This document shows, piece by piece, positions 52,622-61,976 of a stretch of DNA of 64,000 nt (position 1 is the stretch's first letter; the number at the start of each line of letters is the position of its first letter). The stretch comes from Trinickia terrae (GTDB lineage Bacteria > Pseudomonadota > Gammaproteobacteria > Burkholderiales > Burkholderiaceae). The position numbers and the translations under genes were made by a program. The stretch covers positions 75,723 through 139,722 of the forward strand of contig NZ_SWJE01000002.1 of NCBI RefSeq assembly GCF_005144415.1, written 5' to 3'. The notes beneath the pieces are model-generated. The model had not been told where the DNA came from and searched no databases. It saw only the letters and a program-made list of their open reading frames with translations.

Positions 52622-55045
52622 ATGAACAAGCAAACCGATGCTTTCATGGGCAACCTGCGCGGCAGCACGCCTGATGCCGCCGCCGACGTTGCCGCAATCG
52701 GCACGCCGTTGCCGCACGAATCGGCCACGCTGCACGTGAGCGGCGAGGCGATCTACACCGACGACATTCCCGAGCTGGCCGGCACGCTGCACGCCGCGCT
52801 TGGGCTTTCGCGCCACGCGCATGCGCGCATCGCATCGCTCGACCTGACGGCCGTGCGCAACGCGCCGGGCGTGGTCGCCGTGCTGACCGCCGCCGACATT
52901 CCCGGCGAAAACAATTGCGGTCCGGTGCTGCACGACGATCCGATCCTCGCCGACGGCGCCGTGCTCTATCTCGGTCAGCCGGTGTTCGCCGTGGTCGCCG
53001 AAACGCACGAGCACGCGCGGCGCGCCGCGTCGCTCGCGAAAAGCGACGAAGTCGTGCGCTACGAGCCGCTTGAACCCGTGCTGACGGTGGCCGCCGCGAA
53101 GGCGAACAAGCAATACGTGCTGCCGCCCCTGCACCTCACGCGCGGCACGCCGGCGTCCAAGATCGCCTCGGCGCCGCACCGCTTGCAGCGCACGTTCGAA
53201 GTCGGCGGCCAGGAGCAGTTCTATCTCGAAGGACAGATCGCCTACGCGCTCCCCAAGGAGATGGACGGCATGCTCGTCCACAGCTCGACGCAGCATCCGA
53301 GCGAGATGCAGCAGGTGGTCGCGCACATGCTGGGCTGGCCGACGCACAACGTCGTCTGCGAATGCCGGCGCATGGGCGGCGGCTTCGGCGGCAAGGAATC
53401 GCAATCGGCGCTGTTCGCCTGCGTGGCCGCGCTCGCCGCGCAGCAGCTGCATCGCCCGGTCAAGCTGCGCGCCGACCGCGACGACGATTTTCTGATCACC
53501 GGCAAGCGCCACGACGCGCTTTACCAGTACGAAGCCGGCTTCGACGAAGCGGGGCGCATTCTCGGCGCGCGCGTCGAGATCGCGCTGCGCGCGGGCTATT
53601 CGGCAGACCTCTCGGGCGCCGTCGCGACGCGCGCCGTCTGCCACTTCGACAACGCCTACTACCTGTCCGACGTCGATATCGTCGCGCTCGCCTGCAAGAC
53701 CAACACGCAGTCGAACACTGCGTTCCGCGGCTTCGGCGGCCCGCAGGGCGCGCTCGTGATGGAGGTGATGATCGACGACATCGCGCGCGAGCTCGGACTC
53801 GATCCGCTCGACGTGCGGCTCGCGAACTACTACGGCATCGGCGAGCGCGACGTGACGCCGTATGGTCAGCGCGTCGAAGACAACATCCTCGCGCCGCTCA
53901 CCGAAGAGCTGCTCGCCTCGAGCGACTATCGCGCGCGCCGCGCGGCGCGCGCCGCATTCAACGCGAAGAGCCCGGTGCTCAAGCGCGGCATCGCGATCAC
54001 GCCGGTCAAGTTCGGCATCTCGTTCAACGTGCCGTTCCTTAACCAGGCGGGCGCGCTCGTGCACGTCTACAAGGACGGCTCGGTGCTCGTCAATCACGGC
54101 GGCACCGAGATGGGCCAGGGGCTCAACACGAAGGTCGCGCAGGTCGTCGCGGGCGAACTCGGCCTCGCGCTGTCGCGCGTGCGCGTCACGGCGGCCGACA
54201 CCTCGAAGGTCGCGAACACCTCGGCGACCGCCGCGTCGACGGGCAGCGACCTGAACGGCAAGGCCGCCGAAGCCGCCGCGCGCACGATCCGCGAGCGGCT
54301 CGCGGCGCTCGCCGCGAAGACGCTCGGCGGAAATGCCGAAGACGTGCGCTTCGAGCACGGCAGCGTCATCAGCAACGGCGGCGCGATGCCGTTCGCGCAG
54401 CTCGTCAACGCGGCCTATCTCGCGCGCATCCAGTTGTGGTCCGACGGTTTCTACGCGACGCCGAAAGTCCATTGGGACGCCAAGACGCTGACGGGCCATC
54501 CGTTCTATTACTTTGCGTACGGCGCGGCGGTGTCGGAGGTGGTCGTCGATACGCTCACGGGCGAATGGAAGCTCGTGCGCGCTGACGTCCTGCACGACGC
54601 GGGGCAGTCGATCAATCCGGCCATCGATCTCGGCCAGGTCGAAGGCGGCTTCATCCAGGGCATGGGCTGGCTCACGACCGAAGAGCTCTGGTGGAACCGC
54701 GACGGCCGCCTGATGACGCACGCGCCGTCGACCTACAAGATTCCGGCCGTCAGCGACACGCCCGCCGCGTTCAACGTGCGTCTCTATCGCAATGAAAACG
54801 CCGAGCCGACGGTGTTTCGCTCGAAGGCCGTCGGCGAGCCGCCGCTCTTGCTGCCGTTCTCGGTGTTTCTCGCGATTCGCGATGCGATCGCCGCCGCGGC
54901 GCCCGAGGTGAAAAGCGCACCGCCGTTGCGCGCGCCGGCGACGCCCGAAGCGATCCTCGACGCGCTCGAAGCCCGAGAGACGCAGCGCGACGCGAACGCC
55001 GCCTCGCCGGCGCCGTCCAACTCGACGACGGCCACGGCCGCCTGA
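52622..55045 (+). CDS. xdhB: Xanthine dehydrogenase large subunit (molybdopterin-binding)
   Basis: XdhB holds the Mo-pterin site where hypoxanthine and xanthine are hydroxylated. It has 807 residues from MNKQTDAFMGNLRG, preceded by AAAGGAG 5 bases upstream. Cofactor motifs are MGGGFGGKESQ, TAFRGFGGPQG, GTEMGQGLNTK and, near the C-terminus, KAVGEPPLLL with the catalytic Glu. A longer frame starting within the repeat is rejected. It is followed after 84 bases by xdhC. Confidence 0.96.
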   Translation: MNKQTDAFMGNLRGSTPDAAADVAAIGTPLPHESATLHVSGEAIYTDDIPELAGTLHAALGLSRHAHARIASLDLTAVRNAPGVVAVLTAADIPGENNCGPVLHDDPILADGAVLYLGQPVFAVVAETHEHARRAASLAKSDEVVRYEPLEPVLTVAAAKANKQYVLPPLHLTRGTPASKIASAPHRLQRTFEVGGQEQFYLEGQIAYALPKEMDGMLVHSSTQHPSEMQQVVAHMLGWPTHNVVCECRRMGGGFGGKESQSALFACVAALAAQQLHRPVKLRADRDDDFLITGKRHDALYQYEAGFDEAGRILGARVEIALRAGYSADLSGAVATRAVCHFDNAYYLSDVDIVALACKTNTQSNTAFRGFGGPQGALVMEVMIDDIARELGLDPLDVRLANYYGIGERDVTPYGQRVEDNILAPLTEELLASSDYRARRAARAAFNAKSPVLKRGIAITPVKFGISFNVPFLNQAGALVHVYKDGSVLVNHGGTEMGQGLNTKVAQVVAGELGLALSRVRVTAADTSKVANTSATAASTGSDLNGKAAEAAARTIRERLAALAAKTLGGNAEDVRFEHGSVISNGGAMPFAQLVNAAYLARIQLWSDGFYATPKVHWDAKTLTGHPFYYFAYGAAVSEVVVDTLTGEWKLVRADVLHDAGQSINPAIDLGQVEGGFIQGMGWLTTEELWWNRDGRLMTHAPSTYKIPAVSDTPAAFNVRLYRNENAEPTVFRSKAVGEPPLLLPFSVFLAIRDAIAAAAPEVKSAPPLRAPATPEAILDALEARETQRDANAASPAPSNSTTATAA

Positions 55046-55129
55046 GTTCAAAACGCCTTGCGCCGCAAGGCGCCCCGATCAACCGCCCCGCGCGCCGCTA
55101 ACCGCGCGGGCCTAGCCTGGAGCGACCGG

Positions 55130-56143
55130 ATGCAACCTTGGCTGCCCGATCTGCAACACCTGCTCGCGCACGGCGACGCCGTCGTGCTCGTGACGGTTGC
55201 GCGCGTCGAAGGTTCGGCGCCGCGCGAAGCCGGCACGAAGATGATCGTCACGCGCGACTCCGCGCGCCACACGATCGGCGGCGGACACCTCGAATGGCGC
55301 GCGATCGAAGTCGCCCGCGAGGTGCTCAAGGACGGCATGCGCACGCCGCGCATGCGCCGCCTCGAGCGCTTCGCGCTCGGCCCGAGCCTCGGCCAATGCT
55401 GCGGCGGCGCGGTCGTCATCGCGTTCGAGCGGCTCGACGTGAGCGACCTCGGCTGGGTGAGCACGCTCGCCAAGCGCATGCAAGCGGGCCGATCGACCGT
55501 GCGCAGCGTATCATTCGCCCCCGCGCCCGATGTGGTGATGCTCTCCGACCCCGAGCCCGGCGTCGAAGGCCCGGACTGCCTGCTCTGGGACGGCACCGGC
55601 TTCGACGAGAGCAATGCGCTTCTCACCGAAACCATCGCGCCGCGCGACTTCGCGGTCGTGCTGTTCGGCGCGGGCCACGTAGGCGCGGCGCTCGTGCGCG
55701 TGCTGGCCACCTTGCCCTGCCACGTGCAATGGGTCGACGAGCGCGACGCGCAGTTCCCGCCGCCCGAAGCGCTCGACGGCATCCTGAACGTGACGATCGA
55801 CGCGAACGACGCGCCCGACGAGGCGATCGACCGCGCCGCCGCGCAGACCTACTTCATCGTGATGACGCACAACCACGCGCGCGATCTCGAGCTCGCGGAG
55901 CGCATTCTGCGGCGCGGCGACTTCGCGTTCTTCGGGATGATCGGCTCGCATACCAAGCGCAAGCAGTTCGAGCACCGGCTCGCCGCGCGCGGGATCGACC
56001 CGGCGCAGATTGCGCGGATGCATTGCCCGATCGGCGTCGAGGGGATCGTCGACAAGTCGCCGGAGATCATCGCGGTATCGGCGGCGGCGCAGCTGCTGCG
56101 GGCGGTGGAGGCGAACGCGCATCACGCGGCGAGCGCCGTTTAG
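55130..56143 (+). CDS. xdhC: Xanthine dehydrogenase accessory protein XdhC
   Basis: XdhC binds molybdenum cofactor, promotes its sulfuration and inserts it into XdhB. It has 337 residues from MQPWLPDLQHLL, with GGAG seven bases upstream. The N-terminal XdhC/CoxI motif includes REAGTKMIV, GGGHLEW and LGQCCGGAV (the Cys used for cofactor binding). A Rossmann-like C-terminal domain shows VLFGAGHVGAALVRVLA and FFGMIGSHTKRKQF. It is the third gene of xdhABC. Confidence 0.94.
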   Translation: MQPWLPDLQHLLAHGDAVVLVTVARVEGSAPREAGTKMIVTRDSARHTIGGGHLEWRAIEVAREVLKDGMRTPRMRRLERFALGPSLGQCCGGAVVIAFERLDVSDLGWVSTLAKRMQAGRSTVRSVSFAPAPDVVMLSDPEPGVEGPDCLLWDGTGFDESNALLTETIAPRDFAVVLFGAGHVGAALVRVLATLPCHVQWVDERDAQFPPPEALDGILNVTIDANDAPDEAIDRAAAQTYFIVMTHNHARDLELAERILRRGDFAFFGMIGSHTKRKQFEHRLAARGIDPAQIARMHCPIGVEGIVDKSPEIIAVSAAAQLLRAVEANAHHAASAV

Positions 56144-57361
<1,218 letters not shown>

Positions 57362-57396
57362 AGTTCCACGACTATTTCGCTAGAGACGTATCAGTC

Positions 57397-58779
57397 ATGA
57401 GTCAAACTGCAAAACGTGACATCCCCGGTGATTCCAGCGCCGAACGCACCCGCAGCACCGCTTACCGTGCGCAGCTGCTGACCTTCAAGGGCGACCCGGC
57501 GCGCTCGGCCGACGCGGCCGTGTTCGAGGAAGACGGCCTGCTGATCGTCGAGGACGGCCGCGTGGCCGCCGCGGGCGCCCATGCGGCGCTCGCCGGCCGG
57601 ATCACACCGGACACCGAGGTGCAGGATCTGCGCGGCAAGGTGATCGTGCCGGGCTTCATCGACACGCACATTCACTATCCGCAGACGGACATGATCGCGT
57701 CTCCCGCGCCGGGCCTGTTGCCCTGGCTCGAAACCTACACGTTCCCGACCGAGCGCCGCTTCGCCGATCCGGAGTACGCCGCCGACACGGCGAACTTCTT
57801 CTGCGACGAACTGCTCGCCTCGGGCACGACGACGGCGCTCGTCTACTGCACGGTGCACAAGAGCTCGGCCGACGCGCTCTTCACGGCGAGCGTTGCGCGC
57901 AACATGCGGATGATCGCGGGCAAGGTGCTGATGGACCGCAACTGCCCCGAGTTCCTGCGCGACACGGCGCAATCGGGCTACGACGACAGCGCCGAGCTGA
58001 TCGGCCGCTGGCACAACCGCGGCCGCCAGCTCTACGCGCTCACGCCGCGCTTCGCGCCGACCTCGACCGAGGCGCAGCTGGAAGCGTGCGGCGTGCTCGC
58101 GCGCGAGCACCAGGACGTGTTCATCCAGAGCCACGTAGCGGAAAACGTCGACGAAGTGAAGTGGGTGGCCGAGCTGTTCCCGGGACACCGCAGCTATCTC
58201 GACGTCTACGATCACTACGGCCTCTTGCGTTCGCGCGCGGTGTACGGGCACTGCATCCACCTCGACGCAGAGGACCGCAGGCGCATGGCGCAGACGAACA
58301 CCGTCGCGTCGCACTGCCCGACGTCGAACTTCTTTCTCGGCAGCGGCCTGTTCGACTTCGAGAAGGCCGACGAGGCGGGCGTACCGGTCGCGCTCGCGAC
58401 CGACGTCGGCGGCGGCACGTCGTTCTCGATGCTGCAGACGATGAACGAGGCGCACAAGGTCGCGCGCCTCTCCGGCTATCACCTGAGCGCCACGCGCATG
58501 TTCTGGCTCGCGACGGCGGGCGCCGCGCAGGCGCTGAACCTCGGGGACAAGATCGGCACGCTCGCGCCGCAATCGGAAGCGGACTTCATCGTGCTCGATC
58601 CCGCCGCGACGCCGCTTCTGGCGCGCCGCACGTCGCGCGTGCAATCGCTCGAAGAGTTGCTGTTCGCGTTCGCGCTGCTCGGCGACGATCGCGCGATCTT
58701 CGCGACCTACGCGGCAGGCGCGTGCGTGCATCGGCGCGATGCGCGCCGCGAGCGATTCGCGGCGCTTGCGGCGGCGTGA
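57397..58779 (+). CDS. guaD: Guanine deaminase
   Basis: This enzyme converts guanine to xanthine. It is a 460-residue amidohydrolase with zinc ligands in DTHIHYPQTDM, further His in IQSHVAEN and YGHCIHLDAED, and Asp in ALATDVGGGTSFSM. GLLPWLETYTFPTE and SHCPTSNFFLGSG are family hallmarks. It completes the purine-salvage-to-xanthine set with the adenine deaminase and xdhABC. It converges on the next gene with only nine bases between stops and no terminator in between. Confidence 0.96.
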   Translation: MSQTAKRDIPGDSSAERTRSTAYRAQLLTFKGDPARSADAAVFEEDGLLIVEDGRVAAAGAHAALAGRITPDTEVQDLRGKVIVPGFIDTHIHYPQTDMIASPAPGLLPWLETYTFPTERRFADPEYAADTANFFCDELLASGTTTALVYCTVHKSSADALFTASVARNMRMIAGKVLMDRNCPEFLRDTAQSGYDDSAELIGRWHNRGRQLYALTPRFAPTSTEAQLEACGVLAREHQDVFIQSHVAENVDEVKWVAELFPGHRSYLDVYDHYGLLRSRAVYGHCIHLDAEDRRRMAQTNTVASHCPTSNFFLGSGLFDFEKADEAGVPVALATDVGGGTSFSMLQTMNEAHKVARLSGYHLSATRMFWLATAGAAQALNLGDKIGTLAPQSEADFIVLDPAATPLLARRTSRVQSLEELLFAFALLGDDRAIFATYAAGACVHRRDARRERFAALAAA

Positions 58780-58788
58780 GGATCTGCT

Positions 58789-60027
58789 CTACAGGGTCAT
58801 GCAGGCCCGGTGCAACGTATTGAGCCTGCGCACCGGGTCTGCGACGAACGGATTCGTCTCGTCCCACGCGTACCCCGCGAGCACGGCGCTGATCATCCGT
58901 CGAATCGACGGCGCCTGGGCGGGATAGAAGATGATGTCCTGCAGCTCGCCCGTGTACCACCGGTCGACGAAGGCGCGGAACGTATCGATCCCGCGGCGCA
59001 GCGGCCGGTCGTAGTCGGCGAGCCAATCGACGGTCTCGCCGCGCAACTGGCGCTCGAGCGTCCGCACGGCCAGATGCGCCGAGCGCAGCGCGATCGTCAC
59101 CCCCGACGAAAACACCGGATCGAGAAACTCCCCCGCGTTGCCGAGCAGCGCGTAGCCCGGCCCGTACAGGCGCTCCACGTTCGCCGCGTAGCCGCCGATG
59201 TGGCGCACCGGCATCAGGAACGGCGCGTCGCCGATCAGCGCGGCGAGCGTAGGCTCCGTGCGAATCAGCTCGCGCAGCTTCGCTTCGCGCCCGGCCTCCG
59301 GCACGTCGAGAAACGCCGCTTCGGCCACGCAGCCCACCGACGAGCGCCCGTCCGCGAGCGGGATCATCCAGTACCAGACATCGCGCCGCTCGGGATGCAC
59401 GGCGATGCAGATCTTGTTGCGATCGGTGCTGCCGGCCGGCAAGGCGTCGCGCACGTGGGTGAAGATCGCAGCGCGCGCCGGCATGCGCGTCGGCGACTCG
59501 AGATCGAGCAGGCGCGGCAGCACGCGGCCGAAGCCGCTCGCGTCGAGCACGAAGCGCGCCTTCACGGTGTAGGCATTGCCCGCTTCGTCGGCGGCTTCGA
59601 GCGACGGCGCGTCGCCGGTTTCGATCGCGAGCACCGCGTGGCCGAAGCGCACGTCCGCGCCCTGTTGAGCCGCGCAGCGGATCAAGATGTCGTCGAATTT
59701 CGCGCGCTCGACCTGATACGTCGTGCCCCAGCCGGCCGAGTGCTTGTCGCGGAAGTCGTATGAAGACGCCTTCTCTCCGTGCACGAAATGCGCGCCGTTC
59801 TTGTACTGAAAGCCGGCCTCGACGACCGCTTGCAGCATGCCCGCCTCTTCGAGGTAGGCCATGCTCTGCGGCAGCAGGCTTTCGCCGATCGAAAAACGCG
59901 GGAAGTGCTGCCGCTCGAGCACGAGCACGGAGTGCCCGGCTTTTCTCAGGAGCGCGGCCGCCACTGCGCCCGAGGGTCCGGCGCCGATGATCGCGACGTC
60001 TGCAAGTTGCGAAGATGAGTGGGTCAT
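58789..60027 (-). CDS. Flavin-dependent halogenase-like oxidoreductase
   Basis: This 412-residue FAD protein has the PHBH fold, with the FAD loop GAGPSG at 15-20 and GESLLPQS near 48-55. It carries all three marks of flavin-dependent halogenases: WxWxIP as WYWMIP (218-223), a Lys in GFQYKNGAHF (Lys76) at the catalytic-lysine position, and FxxPxxSxG as FLDPVFSSG (301-309). The GESLLP form resembles the carrier-bound-substrate halogenases (PltA/CmlS type). Many family members have no shown halogenation, so activity is unproven. No flavin reductase or biosynthetic cluster is adjacent. It converges with guaD. Confidence 0.85.
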   Translation of the reverse strand: MTHSSSQLADVAIIGAGPSGAVAAALLRKAGHSVLVLERQHFPRFSIGESLLPQSMAYLEEAGMLQAVVEAGFQYKNGAHFVHGEKASSYDFRDKHSAGWGTTYQVERAKFDDILIRCAAQQGADVRFGHAVLAIETGDAPSLEAADEAGNAYTVKARFVLDASGFGRVLPRLLDLESPTRMPARAAIFTHVRDALPAGSTDRNKICIAVHPERRDVWYWMIPLADGRSSVGCVAEAAFLDVPEAGREAKLRELIRTEPTLAALIGDAPFLMPVRHIGGYAANVERLYGPGYALLGNAGEFLDPVFSSGVTIALRSAHLAVRTLERQLRGETVDWLADYDRPLRRGIDTFRAFVDRWYTGELQDIIFYPAQAPSIRRMISAVLAGYAWDETNPFVADPVRRLNTLHRACMTL

Positions 60028-60171
60028 GGTGTTGTCGCCGATTCCGATTTGCGCACTCTACCTTCTGCCAATCCTCCGCCCAACTTCATTTACTTTTTGA
60101 AATCAATGCGATTTCGAGCCCGCGGGCGCCCGGCCGTTGTAAGCGGCGCTGCCCCCCGTGCTATACTCCGC

Positions 60172-60315
60172 CCCTCATTGGGGAGTAGCCGCCCCGCCGC
60201 ACGACACTCGCAGCCTTTAATAGCAGCGAGCCGCACGTGATCCGGCGGGGGCGCCCGTCAACAAACTTGGCCCGACAGGCCATGGCGGACGCAGCCTCCG
60301 GGCCTGGCGAGACCG
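60172..60315 (+). ncRNA. yybP-ykoY manganese riboswitch
   Basis: The leader of the GDT1-family gene contains the class consensus: TTGGGGAGTAGCCGCC near the 5' end, CGTCAACAAACTTGGCC in the middle, and GGGCCTGGCGAGACC at the 3' end. The TTGGGGAGTAGCC and GGCGAGACC blocks are hallmarks of this Mn2+-sensing riboswitch. A TATACT at 60162-60167 is the likely -10. Downstream, GATCCACG and CGTGGATC (60320-60361) could form the switching hairpin. Genes for Mn exporters are the usual targets, as here. Confidence 0.9.
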
Positions 60316-60399
60316 ATGATCCACGCACGCCGCTTTAGGGCCCGGTGCTGCCGTGGATCGTCGCGCTCGCACACATCTCGGCCCGGGAAAAACCAACAA

Positions 60400-60972
60400 G
60401 TGGAACAAGCCTTTCTGATCTCGACCGGCGCGGTCGCACTCGCCGAAATCGGCGACAAGACCCAGTTGCTCTCGCTCGTCCTCGCAGCCCGCTACCGCAA
60501 GCCTCTGCCGATCATCCTCGGCGTGCTCGCCGCCACGCTCATCAACCACGCGGGCGCCGGCGCGCTCGGCACGTGGCTCGGCTCGATCCTCACGCCGACC
60601 ATCATGCGCTGGGCGCTCGCCGCCTCATTCCTCGGCATGGGGCTCTGGATCCTCGTGCCGGACAAGCTCGAAGAAGGCGAAGCCAACGCCAACCGCACGC
60701 ACCTCGGCGTGTTCGGCGCGACCGTGGTCACGTTCTTTCTCGCGGAGATGGGCGACAAGACACAGATCGCGACCGTCGCCCTGGCCGCGCGCTTTCACGA
60801 TTTCTTCGGCGTGGTGGCGGGAACGACGCTCGGGATGATGATCGCCAACGTGCCGGCCATCCTGCTCGGCGACCGTTTCGCGCACAAGCTGCCAACCAAG
60901 GTCGTGCACGGCATCGCGGCGGTGATGTTCGTGGTGCTGGGCGCGCTGGCGCTGTTCGGCGTCGGGGTCTGA
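60400..60972 (+). CDS. TMEM165/GDT1 (UPF0016) family manganese exporter
   Basis: This 190-residue inner-membrane protein has six helices in two inverted halves, each with the family motif E-x-G-D-K-T: AEIGDKTQL in the first half and AEMGDKTQI in the second. Bacterial members (MneA/MntX-like) export Mn2+. The start is taken as the GTG (VEQAFLISTG) at 60400; upstream codons lie in the riboswitch expression platform. The Mn riboswitch directly upstream supports the assignment and implies induction by excess manganese. Confidence 0.93.
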   Translation: MEQAFLISTGAVALAEIGDKTQLLSLVLAARYRKPLPIILGVLAATLINHAGAGALGTWLGSILTPTIMRWALAASFLGMGLWILVPDKLEEGEANANRTHLGVFGATVVTFFLAEMGDKTQIATVALAARFHDFFGVVAGTTLGMMIANVPAILLGDRFAHKLPTKVVHGIAAVMFVVLGALALFGVGV

Positions 60973-61029
60973 GGTAAAGCGCCTGCGGCGCGTGTCGAAC
61001 TGACGGACGGTGACAAACGGTGACAAACG

Positions 61030-61053
61030 GCCCAAGCGCCGCGGCGCCTGGGC
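61030..61053. terminator. Convergent hairpin between the GDT1 gene and the DUF4136 gene
   Basis: GCCCAAGCGCC and GGCGCCTGGGC pair imperfectly around a central GC. It lies between the two convergent genes. It is preceded by a short tandem repeat of ACGGTGACAA (61010-61029). The A/T flanks are weak. Confidence 0.5.
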
Positions 61054-61066
61054 AAAAGCAAGCTCG

Positions 61067-61792
61067 CTACTGAGCCGGCTTCGGAGCGGCCGAAGGCGCC
61101 GCGCCGGAAGCGGCGGCCGACGCGCTCGCCGGCGACGGCAGCGCGACCTCGTTCGATGCGCCGCCGTTCTTGTCGACGGCGATCTTCACGGTGCGCACCG
61201 CGCCGTTGCCGGCCGGGAAATCCGCCAGCGCGCTGCGCACCAGATACGGCATCGAGCTCACGAGCGAGGGATCGTCATTCGCATTGCGCGCCGTGACGTT
61301 ATAGACCTCCTTGCCCGTCGCGCGCTCGGTGATGCGGATGCCGAGCACATGCGTATAGACCGGGAAGCTCTGCGTCACATAACCGGAGGGATACGGCCCC
61401 CAGGGACCCCACGGCCCCCACGGGTCGACGGGCCGCCAATAGGGCCCCCAGATAGGCGGCGGCGCATAGTAGACAGGCTGCGACACGGTCGCCATGTCGC
61501 TCTTGATCGCATAGGTCAGGCCGACCCAATAGCGCGCCTGGGTGGCCGATGCCTGCTTGAACCCGTACATCGCCAGCTCGTTCGCGACGATGTTTTCATA
61601 GGTGGTTTGCTCCAGGCTGTTTTCCTGGGACGGCGAGCGCGCGAACGCGTAAGTGCGCGTGGCATCGCTGCCGTTGCCCCAGTCGGAGAAGGCCGTGACC
61701 TGCGTCGTCACGTAGGTCGTGCAGCCGGAGAGCAACGCGGCGAACACCCCCAACAGCAGCATGGCGCTGCGCCTGTACTGGTCGAACTTCAT
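61067..61792 (-). CDS. DUF4136 domain-containing lipoprotein
   Basis: This 241-residue lipoprotein has a signal peptide with lipobox LLSGC near residue 24. The DUF4136-type domain follows (YAFARSPSQENSLEQTTYENIVANELAMYGF; WVGLTYAIKSD). A Trp/Pro/Gly-rich insert (WGPYWRPVDPWGPWGPWGP) splits the domain, and the C-terminus is an Ala/Pro-rich tail. The function of the family is unknown. An ATG two codons upstream is an equal choice of start. Divergent pepN starts 185 bases away. Confidence 0.85.
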   Translation of the reverse strand: MKFDQYRRSAMLLLGVFAALLSGCTTYVTTQVTAFSDWGNGSDATRTYAFARSPSQENSLEQTTYENIVANELAMYGFKQASATQARYWVGLTYAIKSDMATVSQPVYYAPPPIWGPYWRPVDPWGPWGPWGPYPSGYVTQSFPVYTHVLGIRITERATGKEVYNVTARNANDDPSLVSSMPYLVRSALADFPAGNGAVRTVKIAVDKNGGASNEVALPSPASASAAASGAAPSAAPKPAQ

Positions 61793-61976
61793 GATCATCC
61801 TCGTCTTGCGATCGTCGCCCTGGCACCGTGCGCGGGCCGCCCGATAATACGCTGACTGGAGCGCGCCCCCAAAAGTTCGTCCCTCACAAGCGGCCACAGC
61901 CTTTGTACAATGGCCCGACAGCCTCGCCAGCCGTTCTCGCGCGAGCCGATTCTTCCGGTTTTTTCATTCGAAAGCC

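Noticed and set aside
52406-55051. 881-codon open frame antisense to xdhB
   Set aside because: xdhB on the plus strand has every expected cofactor motif; the antisense frame has none.
61008-61030. Two and a half copies of ACGGTGACAA
   Set aside because: Too short to call a repeat element or iteron set; it is noted only as part of the convergent intergenic region.
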